A DNA stretch of 64,000 bases from Rhizobiales bacterium UBA1912. GTDB lineage: Bacteria; Pseudomonadota; Alphaproteobacteria; Rhizobiales; Devosiaceae. Below, one piece after another: positions 26,313 to 32,407 of this stretch. The position numbers and the translations under genes were made by a program. Below the pieces are notes generated by a model, which saw only the letters and a program-made list of their open reading frames with translations, searched no databases and was not told the origin of the DNA. Within the stretch, counting starts at the first letter, position 1. The number at the start of each line of letters is the position of its first letter. The stretch is taken from positions 264,662-328,661 of the forward strand of contig DDGC01000014.1 in assembly GCA_002337455.1 (NCBI GenBank). Direction: 5' to 3'.

Positions 26313-27359
26313 TCAGGTGATGTGATTGCCGTCTATGCGGAGCGCATAATCCACCTGGCTGCCGTTGACGGCCAGTTCGCCCATGCCGTCCACGGCGAGC
26401 GGCACCACGCTTTCAAGAAATTTGCGGGTCAGCGGTTCAATCTCATGAGCCGAATTCCCCGTACCCAGGCGCTCGGACCACTTTACGACAAGATTGCGCC
26501 CACCGTCCGGGCGCGACTCCACGCTGAAAGCCACGTGGATGGCCCCGTCGCCGGGGTACAACTGGCCGTTGCGCACGGCATTGGCTGCCAACTCATGGAT
26601 GGCGAGACCGACATAGAGCGCCGCATTGGGCGATACGACGAGATCGTCGCCAACGAGTTCCACAGGAAGCGCGTTGTCGCGGTGAAACAGGGCGACCTGG
26701 CGCGAAATAAGATCGCTCAGCAAAGCGCCCTGCCAGTCACGGTCGGTGACCAGATCCTGGGCGCGGGCAATAGCCTGCAGGCGGCCAGAAAATGCCGTAA
26801 CGAAAGCGGGAATGCTGGTCGCGCTCCGCGCTGTCTGAGAGGCAAGCGAAAGCACGATGGCCAGCAGATTGCGCGAGCGGTGGCTAACCTCGCGAAGCAG
26901 GTTCTTGAGTTGAACCTCACGCCGTTTCTGGGCGCTGATGTCGATGACTGTCGAATAAACGCCGACGGCCGAGCCGGCTGGTGAAAGATCGGGGTCGATC
27001 CAGATATCGAACCAGCGCACCTCTCCGCCGATATTGACCGGCAACTCGAAGCGCTGGGGATCCCGGGTCTCGATGACGTGGAGTTTTGTGGCCCGTAGAC
27101 GCTCGGCAGCCAGGCGTGGCAGGAAATCGCCATCGGTCTTGCCCAGCACATCGTCAAGCTCGATGCCGGTGGGCAGGTTTTCAGCCCATTCGTAAATCAG
27201 GTCCCGGTTCTGGTAGCTCAGCGATACCGGCGTCCGGCTCAGCGCGCGCATGGCAAAGGCGAAGCGGCGCGAACTCTCAAGGCCGCCCTCGCCTGTCTTT
27301 CCGTTGTCCTGCCCCCTCATAGGTGACGCGAATTTATCGGAATGTTCCACGAGCCCCAC
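26313..27359 (-). CDS. PAS-HWE/HisKA_2 histidine kinase of the general stress response
   Basis: This 348-residue soluble kinase has an N-terminal PAS domain (about residues 35-145). A HisKA_2/HWE dimerisation helix carries the phospho-acceptor H160 in LREVSHRSRNLLAIV, and the ATPase domain has the family N-box LAIHELAANAVRNG. Kinases of this type phosphorylate PhyR in alphaproteobacteria, and the location beside phyR supports that role. No membrane segment is visible. The GTG at 27359 has AGGGGG seven bases upstream; an ATG 13 codons in (27320) is the alternative. It lies 51 bases after the DUF1328 gene and is probably co-transcribed from its EcfG promoter. Confidence 0.88.
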   Translation of the reverse strand: MGLVEHSDKFASPMRGQDNGKTGEGGLESSRRFAFAMRALSRTPVSLSYQNRDLIYEWAENLPTGIELDDVLGKTDGDFLPRLAAERLRATKLHVIETRDPQRFELPVNIGGEVRWFDIWIDPDLSPAGSAVGVYSTVIDISAQKRREVQLKNLLREVSHRSRNLLAIVLSLASQTARSATSIPAFVTAFSGRLQAIARAQDLVTDRDWQGALLSDLISRQVALFHRDNALPVELVGDDLVVSPNAALYVGLAIHELAANAVRNGQLYPGDGAIHVAFSVESRPDGGRNLVVKWSERLGTGNSAHEIEPLTRKFLESVVPLAVDGMGELAVNGSQVDYALRIDGNHIT

Positions 27360-27410
27360 TTGAGCCCCCTTAAGCGAAGGCCCGATCTATGTCCCCAGCA
27401 GAAGCCGTTA

Positions 27411-27578
27411 TCAGCGCGCACGCCGGCCCAACCCCATGACGAGACCAATAACCATTGCGATCAGAAATACAAAGAACAGAATCTGCGCGATGGAAGATGC
27501 TGCCCCGGCGATCCCGCCAAATCCGAGAATGCCCGCAATGATAGCGATTATAAGAAATGCCAGTGCCCAGCCAAGCAT
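27411..27578 (-). CDS. DUF1328/YtjA-family small membrane protein
   Basis: This 55-residue protein begins LGWALAFLIIAIIAGILGF, continues through GGIAGAASSIAQILFFVF and ends GRRAR. Two membrane helices joined by a Gly/Ala turn are the hallmark of DUF1328. Relatives are often stress- or sporulation-linked but have no defined biochemical role. It starts at the ATG at 27578, with GGGAG about eight bases upstream. An EcfG-type promoter (27614-27639) lies 36 bases before it, so it should be a general-stress gene, and the histidine kinase gene follows on the same strand. Confidence 0.88.
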   Translation of the reverse strand: MLGWALAFLIIAIIAGILGFGGIAGAASSIAQILFFVFLIAMVIGLVMGLGRRAR

Positions 27579-27613
27579 GGATCATACTCCCTAAAATACT
27601 GAACTTGTGGGAG

Positions 27614-27639
27614 AACGAACCGGGGCGCCGGGTGGTTCC
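27614..27639 (-). promoter_or_regulatory. EcfG-type promoter of DUF1328-kinase unit
   Basis: Read on the minus strand, GGAAC (27639-27635), a 17-base spacer and CGTT (27617-27614) match the EcfG consensus. A perfect stem GGCGCCGG/CCGGCGCC (27623-27644) overlaps the -35 and spacer and may also end phyR transcription, whose stop is at 27654. Confidence 0.7.
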
Positions 27640-27653
27640 GGCGCCACGTAGAT

Positions 27654-28451
27654 TTATGCTGCCTGTTCCATTTGCTCGGAAAAGAACAGCACCTGGCTGA
27701 CCAGCGCCTTGACCATGTCCGGCTGAAAGGGCTTGGTGACGAGAAAGGCCGGTTCGGGCCGTTCGCCGGTAAGGAGCCTTTCGGGGAACGCGGTAATAAA
27801 GATCACCGGCACGCTGGCCGAGCGCAGCATGTCGTTGACGGCGTCGATACCCGAGCTGCCATCGGCAAGCTGAATATCGGCCAGGACAAGCCCGGGGCGG
27901 CGCTGATTGAAAAGCTCGACGGCTTCCTTGTGGGTCCGCGCAACGCCGGTCACCGAATGGCCCAGCGATTCCACCATCTGCTCGATATCCATGGCGATCA
28001 GCGGCTCGTCCTCGATGATGAGCACGCTCGTCGCAACCTGGCGGGCCATCTCCTGGGAGGCCGTGTCGATGAGATGGGAAAATTCAACGTCGCTCACGCC
28101 CAAGATTTCAGCGCCCTCGTCGTTGGAAAACCGTTCAACCGCCATCAGCAGAAAAGCCTGACGCGGCAAGGGCGCGATCGCGCGAAGGCTGCGGCGCGCC
28201 TGCTCTTCCCACGCATGGGAGGCAGGGGGCAGGTCGGCGAGGTTGATGTCGACCGATTTCCAAAGCTGGGAAAAGACTTTGTAAAGGGCGACCTTGGAGT
28301 CCAGATTGGTCGGAAAAATCGATCTGTCGGCAACGAGCGCCTCGAGCGTTGCCGAAACATAGGCGTCGCCACTCGACTGGCTACCGGTCAACGACCGCGC
28401 AAAACGTCTAAGGTACGGAATGTGCGGCGCAATCAACTCAGCAAGATTCAT
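27654..28451 (-). CDS. phyR: General stress response anti-anti-sigma regulator PhyR
   Basis: This 265-residue protein has the two-part PhyR layout: an N-terminal sigma-factor-like domain (residues 1 to about 135) fused to a C-terminal receiver domain (about 142-260). The receiver has the acidic pocket E147-D148-E149 and phospho-acceptor D192 in LVLADIQLADGSSG. In alphaproteobacteria, phosphorylated PhyR binds NepR and so frees the sigma factor EcfG. It is divergent from nepR-ecfG, and its own EcfG promoter (28512-28536) implies positive feedback. The adjacent HWE kinase is the likely phosphodonor. Confidence 0.96.
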   Translation of the reverse strand: MNLAELIAPHIPYLRRFARSLTGSQSSGDAYVSATLEALVADRSIFPTNLDSKVALYKVFSQLWKSVDINLADLPPASHAWEEQARRSLRAIAPLPRQAFLLMAVERFSNDEGAEILGVSDVEFSHLIDTASQEMARQVATSVLIIEDEPLIAMDIEQMVESLGHSVTGVARTHKEAVELFNQRRPGLVLADIQLADGSSGIDAVNDMLRSASVPVIFITAFPERLLTGERPEPAFLVTKPFQPDMVKALVSQVLFFSEQMEQAA

Positions 28452-28511
28452 AAATATAGCTCCCTCGCATAGTCACCTCGCCCGGCGTGCAGGCGGCGAC
28501 ACTGGACCGAT

Positions 28512-28536
28512 AACGGCACCTTTGAGAAAAAGTTCC
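28512..28536 (-). promoter_or_regulatory. EcfG-type promoter of phyR
   Basis: On the minus strand, GGAAC (28536-28532), a 16-base spacer and CGTT (28515-28512) match the EcfG consensus, about 60 bases before the phyR ATG. Eight bases separate it from the divergent promoter of nepR-ecfG. Confidence 0.85.
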
Positions 28537-28544
28537 GCGGCAAT

Positions 28545-28569
28545 GGAACTTTTTTTGACTCGCGACGTT
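28545..28569 (+). promoter_or_regulatory. EcfG-type promoter of nepR-ecfG
   Basis: GGAAC (28545-28549), a 16-base spacer and CGTT (28566-28569) match the EcfG consensus. The sigma factor would therefore drive its own gene, as is usual in this regulon. Confidence 0.85.
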
Positions 28570-28630
28570 TCCGAGGCCAATGAACAACACGCGACGTGGG
28601 GTAAACGTGACACAACTCAGCAGCAGGAAT

Positions 28631-28822
28631 ATGGCCCGAGACGATCAGGACGAAAAGGTGCCCGAGGGCGCAACCGAGCCCACGATGGGCGCCGATTCTC
28701 AAGCATTCATTGGCCTGAAGCTCCGAGAACTCTATGACGATGTTGTCGCCGAGCCCGTGCCGGATCGCCTTCTGGAGCTGCTTGGCAAGCTCGGAGACGA
28801 TGACAAGCCCAAGTCCAAATAG
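28631..28822 (+). CDS. nepR: Anti-sigma factor NepR
   Basis: This 63-residue protein carries the NepR core: FIGLKLRELYDDVVAEPVPDRLLELLGKL, two amphipathic helices that clamp either EcfG or the sigma-like domain of PhyR. The flanks are charged and disordered. I prefer the ATG at 28631, with AGGA five bases upstream, which gives the usual length; an in-frame ATG at 28580 would add 17 residues but sits close behind the EcfG promoter. ecfG starts nine bases after its stop, the canonical anti-sigma/sigma pair. Confidence 0.93.
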   Translation: MARDDQDEKVPEGATEPTMGADSQAFIGLKLRELYDDVVAEPVPDRLLELLGKLGDDDKPKSK

Positions 28823-28831
28823 GAGGCGGTC

Positions 28832-29389
28832 ATGTCAGACGCTTACGATTTTCGAGCCGAACTTCTCGCCGTCATTCCAAATTTGCGTGCCTTTGCCATG
28901 TCGCTCGTCGGCGCGGCCGACAAGGCTGACGATCTGGTACAGGAAACGCTGGTGCGTGCCTGGGACAAGCGATCCTCGTTCACGCCCGGCACCAATTTGA
29001 AGGGCTGGCTTTTCACCATTCTGCGCAATGAATTCTATAGCCAGATGCGCAAGCGCAAGCGCGAGGTTTCCGACCCCGAAGGCATAATGGCCGAAAGACT
29101 GTCGAGCCACCCCGAGCAGGTCGGCAGGCTCGACATGGAAGATTTCAAGAAGGCCGTGAACCAGCTTCCCGAGGATCAGCGTGAAGCGCTTATCCTGGTC
29201 GGGGCCTCGGGCTTCTCCTACGAGGAAGCCGCCGAAATCTGTGACTGCGCGGTCGGCACGATCAAGAGCCGGGTCAGCCGCGCACGCACCCAGCTTGCGG
29301 CCATTCTCAAGCTCGAAGGAGACGGCGAGTTCGGTCCCGACGCCGTGGCAGTAGGGGTTATGAACCTCACCTCATCCAGCGCCGCCTGA
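28832..29389 (+). CDS. ecfG: General stress ECF sigma factor EcfG
   Basis: This 185-residue group ECF15 (EcfG) sigma factor shows region 2 (LVGAADKADDLVQETLVRAWDK, TNLKGWLFTILRNEF) and region 4 (LPEDQREALILVGASGFSYEEAAEI, GTIKSRVSRARTQL). It directs RNA polymerase to GGAAC/CGTT promoters, seven of which I find within 6 kb. The C-terminal extension after region 4 (about 25 residues) is common in this group. GGAGG lies seven bases before the ATG. It is co-transcribed with nepR. Confidence 0.96.
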   Translation: MSDAYDFRAELLAVIPNLRAFAMSLVGAADKADDLVQETLVRAWDKRSSFTPGTNLKGWLFTILRNEFYSQMRKRKREVSDPEGIMAERLSSHPEQVGRLDMEDFKKAVNQLPEDQREALILVGASGFSYEEAAEICDCAVGTIKSRVSRARTQLAAILKLEGDGEFGPDAVAVGVMNLTSSSAA

Positions 29390-29434
29390 TAAGACGAAAA
29401 CGCATGAAATTCAGGGGTTTCGGGCATTCCGCCC

Positions 29435-29459
29435 GGAACCTCTTTTCTGTTGCGGCGTT
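29435..29459 (+). promoter_or_regulatory. EcfG-type promoter of DUF883-holin unit
   Basis: GGAAC (29435-29439), a 16-base spacer and CGTT (29456-29459) match the EcfG consensus, ending 35 bases before the ATG at 29495. Confidence 0.82.
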
Positions 29460-29494
29460 AGGATCGGGTGTAACTCCAACATGGGAGGCCGATC

Positions 29495-29827
29495 ATGGCC
29501 CGAGCCGCAACAACAGCCCGAACTGCAAAAGCCACCGGCGACGATCCGGCAAAAGATCTCGATGCCGAAATCGCCGCGCTGCGTGAAGACGTCGCCGCCA
29601 TAACCGCGACGCTTGGCGATGTCGTCAAACACCGCACAGGTGAAGCCAAGGCCGAGGCGCGCCGTTTCCGCCAGACTGCCGAACGAAAGGGCGAAGAAAC
29701 GCTGGAGCAGGTCCAGGACAGTTTCGAGGCCGCGGAGGGCGAGCTCAAAACGATGATCCGCGACAAGCCGATCTCGTCGGTGCTTATCGCGGCCGGCATC
29801 GGTTACGTTCTTTCCAAAATTCTTTAA
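29495..29827 (+). CDS. DUF883/ElaB-YqjD-like membrane-anchored protein
   Basis: This 110-residue protein has a long charged amphipathic helix (DLDAEIAALREDVAAITATLGDVV, then Lys/Glu/Arg-rich sequence) followed by a single C-terminal membrane helix (SVLIAAGIGYVLSKIL). That is the arrangement of ElaB/YqjD proteins, which in E. coli sit in the inner membrane and bind ribosomes in stationary phase. An EcfG promoter lies directly upstream, so expression in stress is expected. The holin-like gene follows after 11 bases. GGAGG lies about eight bases before the ATG. Confidence 0.85.
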   Translation: MARAATTARTAKATGDDPAKDLDAEIAALREDVAAITATLGDVVKHRTGEAKAEARRFRQTAERKGEETLEQVQDSFEAAEGELKTMIRDKPISSVLIAAGIGYVLSKIL

Positions 29828-29838
29828 GGAGCGGCGCC

Positions 29839-30273
29839 ATGGCGCTCACCGCACCTTTTGCCGCGGTCACCGGCCGCGCAAGTTCGGTCGTCCGGTCTAT
29901 GGGCCAGTCGGTCGCCGCCTATGTCACCATCGCATTGATCGGCGCTATCGGCGTCGGCTTTCTCATTGCCGCGCTCTATATCTGGCTAGCCCAGGAGACC
30001 ACTCCGTTGGGTGCCGCCCTGCTCATGGGGGCCGGTTTTGTGGCAATCGCCGGCATTTCGCTGGCCATCGTTATCGCGCGCAACAGCCGCAAGAAGGAAG
30101 AAAAGCGCCGCAATGCCGCCAATACAGCCATGATGGCATCGACCGTCTCGCTGGCATCGGCCGGACTTCGTATTGCGTCGCGAGCCAAGGGGCCTCTTTT
30201 CTGGCCGGCCGTAGCCGCCATAGCCGTCGGCTGGTATTTCGGCACCTCGGGCGGCGATCACGACGACGATTGA
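29839..30273 (+). CDS. Holin-superfamily-III-like (YqjE-like) membrane protein
   Basis: This 144-residue protein has two central membrane helices (YVTIALIGAIGVGFLIAAL and ALLMGAGFVAIAGISLAIVI), a basic cytoplasmic stretch (RNSRKKEEKRRNA), and a third hydrophobic segment near the C-terminus before an acidic tail. YqjE/phage-holin-like proteins of this shape commonly follow YqjD/DUF883 genes, as here. It is co-transcribed from the EcfG promoter at 29435-29459 and ends before a strong terminator (30291-30323). A lytic role is unlikely; envelope stress adaptation fits the context. Confidence 0.8.
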   Translation: MALTAPFAAVTGRASSVVRSMGQSVAAYVTIALIGAIGVGFLIAALYIWLAQETTPLGAALLMGAGFVAIAGISLAIVIARNSRKKEEKRRNAANTAMMASTVSLASAGLRIASRAKGPLFWPAVAAIAVGWYFGTSGGDHDDD

Positions 30274-30290
30274 GATTTATGTCCTGAGCT

Positions 30291-30323
30291 AAAAAAAGCC
30301 GGTCTCCATGACCGACTTTTTTG
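30291..30323. terminator. Rho-independent terminator
   Basis: AAAAAAAGCCGGTC and GACCGACTTTTTT form a GC-capped hairpin with a five-base loop and T-runs on both strands. On the plus strand it ends the DUF883/holin-like unit; on the minus strand it would end the small broken gene at 30342-30568. Confidence 0.85.
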
Positions 30324-30341
30324 CGTCTGCGATTTCACGCA

Positions 30342-30568
30342 TCAATGATCGTTGGCCAGCGTGTTGAGCTCGAGCAGCTTGCCCAGTTCGAGATCGGCAT
30401 CCCTGAGAACGCCTTTGCTTTCGGGCGCTGCGTTGTGCGCCTTCAAGCTCTTGAGCAGCTCTATCTTGCGCGCGTTGGATAACGTCGGATCGCCGGCAAT
30501 TTCAGCAGGGGTACGGGCAACCGCTCCGGCATCGAAGCAGACAGAAACGGTCTTGTCACCCGTGGCAT
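30342..30568 (-). pseudogene. Small conserved-looking gene with one-base frameshift after start
   Basis: A clear coding frame on the minus strand ends at 30342 and reads VSVCFDAGAVARTPAEIAG, then DPTLSNARKIELLKSLKAHN and LELGKLLELNTLANDH. It resembles a family of about 70-residue alphaproteobacterial proteins with the pattern DAGAV.TP.EI...LT..KIELL (recognised from memory, not searched). The only ATG with a ribosome binding site (AGGAGAG, ATG at 30568) is one base out of frame. Adding one base right after the ATG would give a 75-residue protein. This is either a real deletion or a sequencing error. The ribosome binding site also lies in a TCTCCT/AGGAGA palindrome (30570-30585). Confidence 0.6.
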
Positions 30569-30631
30569 CTCTCCTTTGAAGGAGAAGGCCTGGCGCGATG
30601 GGCAGTTCCCGGCGTTGACGAACCGGGCATG

Positions 30632-30660
30632 AAAAAAGGGCCGGCTCGAGAGCCGGCCCT
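30632..30660 (-). terminator. Rho-independent terminator of PRC-barrel gene
   Basis: GGGCCGGCTC (30638-30647) and GAGCCGGCCC (30650-30659) pair over ten bases with a very short loop, and on the minus strand six T residues follow. It begins 25 bases after the stop codon of the PRC-barrel gene. Confidence 0.88.
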
Positions 30661-30684
30661 TTCGATGATTGGTGAGAGGCGCTG

Positions 30685-31872
30685 TTACTGGACGATCAGC
30701 GAGTTGTCCTGGGGAGCCGAGGTATAGGCTTCCTCATTGTACTCGGGAGCAGCTTCCAGCTCTTCCGCGGTCAGCGGAGTGCGCAGGAGCAGGCCACCAT
30801 TTTCGTCACGGACGAAGGTCAGGTTGTCAAAGGCAACTGCAACCGGCTTGGTGCCAATGCCCAAAAAGCCGCCAAAGTCGATGATAACCGCATCGACCGA
30901 ACCGTCTTCCGAAAGCAGGATGTCACCGATCGAGCCGATTTCCTCATCACCCGAACCGTAGACTGCCGTACCGGTCAGTTCCTCTGCCGAGATATCGGCA
31001 GTGGCAACGGATTCCATGCCGTCGAAATCCATTGCTGCGGCAGCGTCGGCTTCAGCAGCCATTGCGTCGTCAGCCGGAGCTTCTTCTTCGGCAGCCATGG
31101 CATCTTCGGCCGGAGCATCTTCGGCAGCCATGGCGTCGTCGGCCGGAGCAGCTTCCTCGGCAGCTGCCGCGTCTTCAGCGGGAGCGTCCTCGGCAGCCAT
31201 AGCGTCGTCGGTCGGGGCTGCTTCCTCAGGAGCCATGGCATCTTCAGCCGGGGCTTCCTCAGGGGCCATAGCATCGTCAGCGGGCGCTGCGGGCGCCATT
31301 GCGTCGCCGGCAGGGGCCATTGCATCGCCGGCAGGCGCAGGAGCCATGGCATCGCCGGCGCCAGCTGCGTCCATTTCGGCGGCCATCTGCGCTTCGCTGG
31401 CCAACCATTCCTGACGATTGAACTCGGCAGCATTTTCCAGCTGCTCGCGGGTCATGCTGGCAACGAGGCGGTTGTTGCCATCCATATCCTGGGAGAGTTC
31501 AAGGTCGGACCAGTTGATGGCGACGCTCTTCTGGCCAATGCCAAGGAAGCCGCCGACGCCAACGACAACGGCGCCGATTTCGCCATTCTGGTCGAGCACA
31601 AAGTCATTAACGTCGCCGATTGCTTCGGCGTCGTCGCCCGTCGAATTGTAGATGGTTTCGCCGATAATTTCGGTGGCGAGCCAACCATCCGCATTGATGC
31701 CGGTTTCCTCGGCACTAACAAGAGGTTCCTGGGGCGTTTCGGGTGCCGCGGGCGTCTCCATTGCGGGTTCTGCGGGGGCCATGGCCGGTTCGGCCGGGGC
31801 CATTTCCTGAGCATAAGCGCCGCCGGTAACAACCAGAGCCAGCGCGGTCGAGGCAAGAAGCTTGCGATACAT
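30685..31872 (-). CDS. Secreted PRC-barrel protein with Ala/Met/Asp/Glu-rich linker
   Basis: This 395-residue protein has a signal peptide (MYRKLLASTALALVVTGGAYAQ). Two PRC-barrel domains are separated by a low-complexity linker: barrel 1 around residues 40-140 (WLATEIIGETIYNST to LGIGQKSVAINWSDLEL) and barrel 2 around 285-385 (LTGTAVYGSGDEEIGSI to LGIGTKPVAVAFDNLTF). The linker repeats units such as APADDAMAAEDAPAEDA. PRC barrels are binding modules; the acidic linker suggests an extended periplasmic spacer or cation binding. The start is at the ATG at 31872 after AGGAGA. An EcfG promoter lies at 31969-31993. Function unknown. Confidence 0.85.
   Translation of the reverse strand: MYRKLLASTALALVVTGGAYAQEMAPAEPAMAPAEPAMETPAAPETPQEPLVSAEETGINADGWLATEIIGETIYNSTGDDAEAIGDVNDFVLDQNGEIGAVVVGVGGFLGIGQKSVAINWSDLELSQDMDGNNRLVASMTREQLENAAEFNRQEWLASEAQMAAEMDAAGAGDAMAPAPAGDAMAPAGDAMAPAAPADDAMAPEEAPAEDAMAPEEAAPTDDAMAAEDAPAEDAAAAEEAAPADDAMAAEDAPAEDAMAAEEEAPADDAMAAEADAAAAMDFDGMESVATADISAEELTGTAVYGSGDEEIGSIGDILLSEDGSVDAVIIDFGGFLGIGTKPVAVAFDNLTFVRDENGGLLLRTPLTAEELEAAPEYNEEAYTSAPQDNSLIVQ
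31050..31335 (-). repeat. Degenerate DNA repeats coding an acidic Ala/Met linker
   Basis: Inside the PRC-barrel gene, imperfect units of about 24-36 bases built from GCAGCCATGG, GCATCTTC and GGCCGGAGC variants encode the peptide pattern A-P-A-(E/D)-D-A-M-A. The units probably expand and contract by recombination, so linker length may vary among strains. Codon use changes little, so the repeat is maintained at DNA level as well as protein level. Confidence 0.75.
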
Positions 31873-31968
31873 TAGTTTTCTCCTGAAATCGCTTGTTTCA
31901 AGTTCTCGGGCTGGGACCGCGAGGCTCAACTTATGCCCCGATCGGCGCTCCAGCCGTCATGGCTTTTG

Positions 31969-31993
31969 AACGTCGCCTCCCCCGCTTGGTTCC
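31969..31993 (-). promoter_or_regulatory. EcfG-type promoter of PRC-barrel gene
   Basis: On the minus strand, GGAAC (31993-31989), a 16-base spacer and CGTT (31972-31969) match the EcfG consensus, about 97 bases before the PRC-barrel ATG. Confidence 0.78.
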
Positions 31994-32029
31994 CCCATGG
32001 AACAAGAATCCCCAACAATTCCGGGGTTT

Positions 32030-32055
32030 GGAACATTGTGGCGGCTAAGGTCGTT
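32030..32055 (+). promoter_or_regulatory. EcfG-type promoter of small membrane protein gene
   Basis: GGAAC (32030-32034), a 17-base spacer and CGTT (32052-32055) match the EcfG consensus. The first plus-strand open frame behind it starts at 32192. Confidence 0.65.
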
Positions 32056-32191
32056 TCCTTTGAATCGGCCGCTTCGGCTTGGAGCAAAAATGTGTCGCTA
32101 ATGCCTTTGTCTCGGCACGTTTGCGCCTTTGGCCCAGCACATTCACAAGCGATAACCGGGCCAGTCATCAACCCTCCCGGATTTGTGATTT

Positions 32192-32407
32192 ATGAGTTTT
32201 CCAGGCTTTGCCCGTAGCACCGTCCGCTCATCATCGGCCCCGATCAGGGGTTACAGCCGACGGGGATTCATTATCGGGTGGGTTGCGATCATCGTCCTTG
32301 CAGCGGCCGGGTACATGCTCGCCTCTAGCCAGCTTTCCCCTTCAAGTGCTCAGCTGCGCCTCGCCAACGTCGCGGGCACGGTCCATACGGTTTTCAGTCC
32401 CGGCTAA
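32192..32407 (+). CDS. Small single-pass membrane protein, unknown
   Basis: This 71-residue protein has a basic N-terminus (RGYSRRGF), one strong membrane helix (IIGWVAIIVLAAAGYMLAS) and a polar C-terminal tail. I do not recognise a family. The coding case rests on the membrane helix and on an EcfG-type promoter about 140 bases upstream; the ribosome binding site is weak, so the start is uncertain. The stop overlaps the 3' end of the convergent flavoprotein gene by four bases. If real, it is a new general-stress small protein with a type II-like topology. Confidence 0.5.
   Translation: MSFPGFARSTVRSSSAPIRGYSRRGFIIGWVAIIVLAAAGYMLASSQLSPSSAQLRLANVAGTVHTVFSPG

Noticed and set aside
26113..26325. 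Plus-strand open frame of 70 codons inside the sRNA candidate
   Set aside because: It crosses the strong terminator at 26155-26186, lacks a ribosome binding site and has no protein character.
31050..31335. Possible CRISPR-like repeat array
   Set aside because: The repeats are imperfect, abut without unique spacers and stay in the coding frame of the PRC-barrel protein, so they are a protein repeat. I found no CRISPR array in the window.
31001..31414. Ala/Ser-rich plus-strand frame, 137 codons
   Set aside because: It is the reverse reading of the repeated linker in the PRC-barrel gene; the low complexity comes from that repeat.
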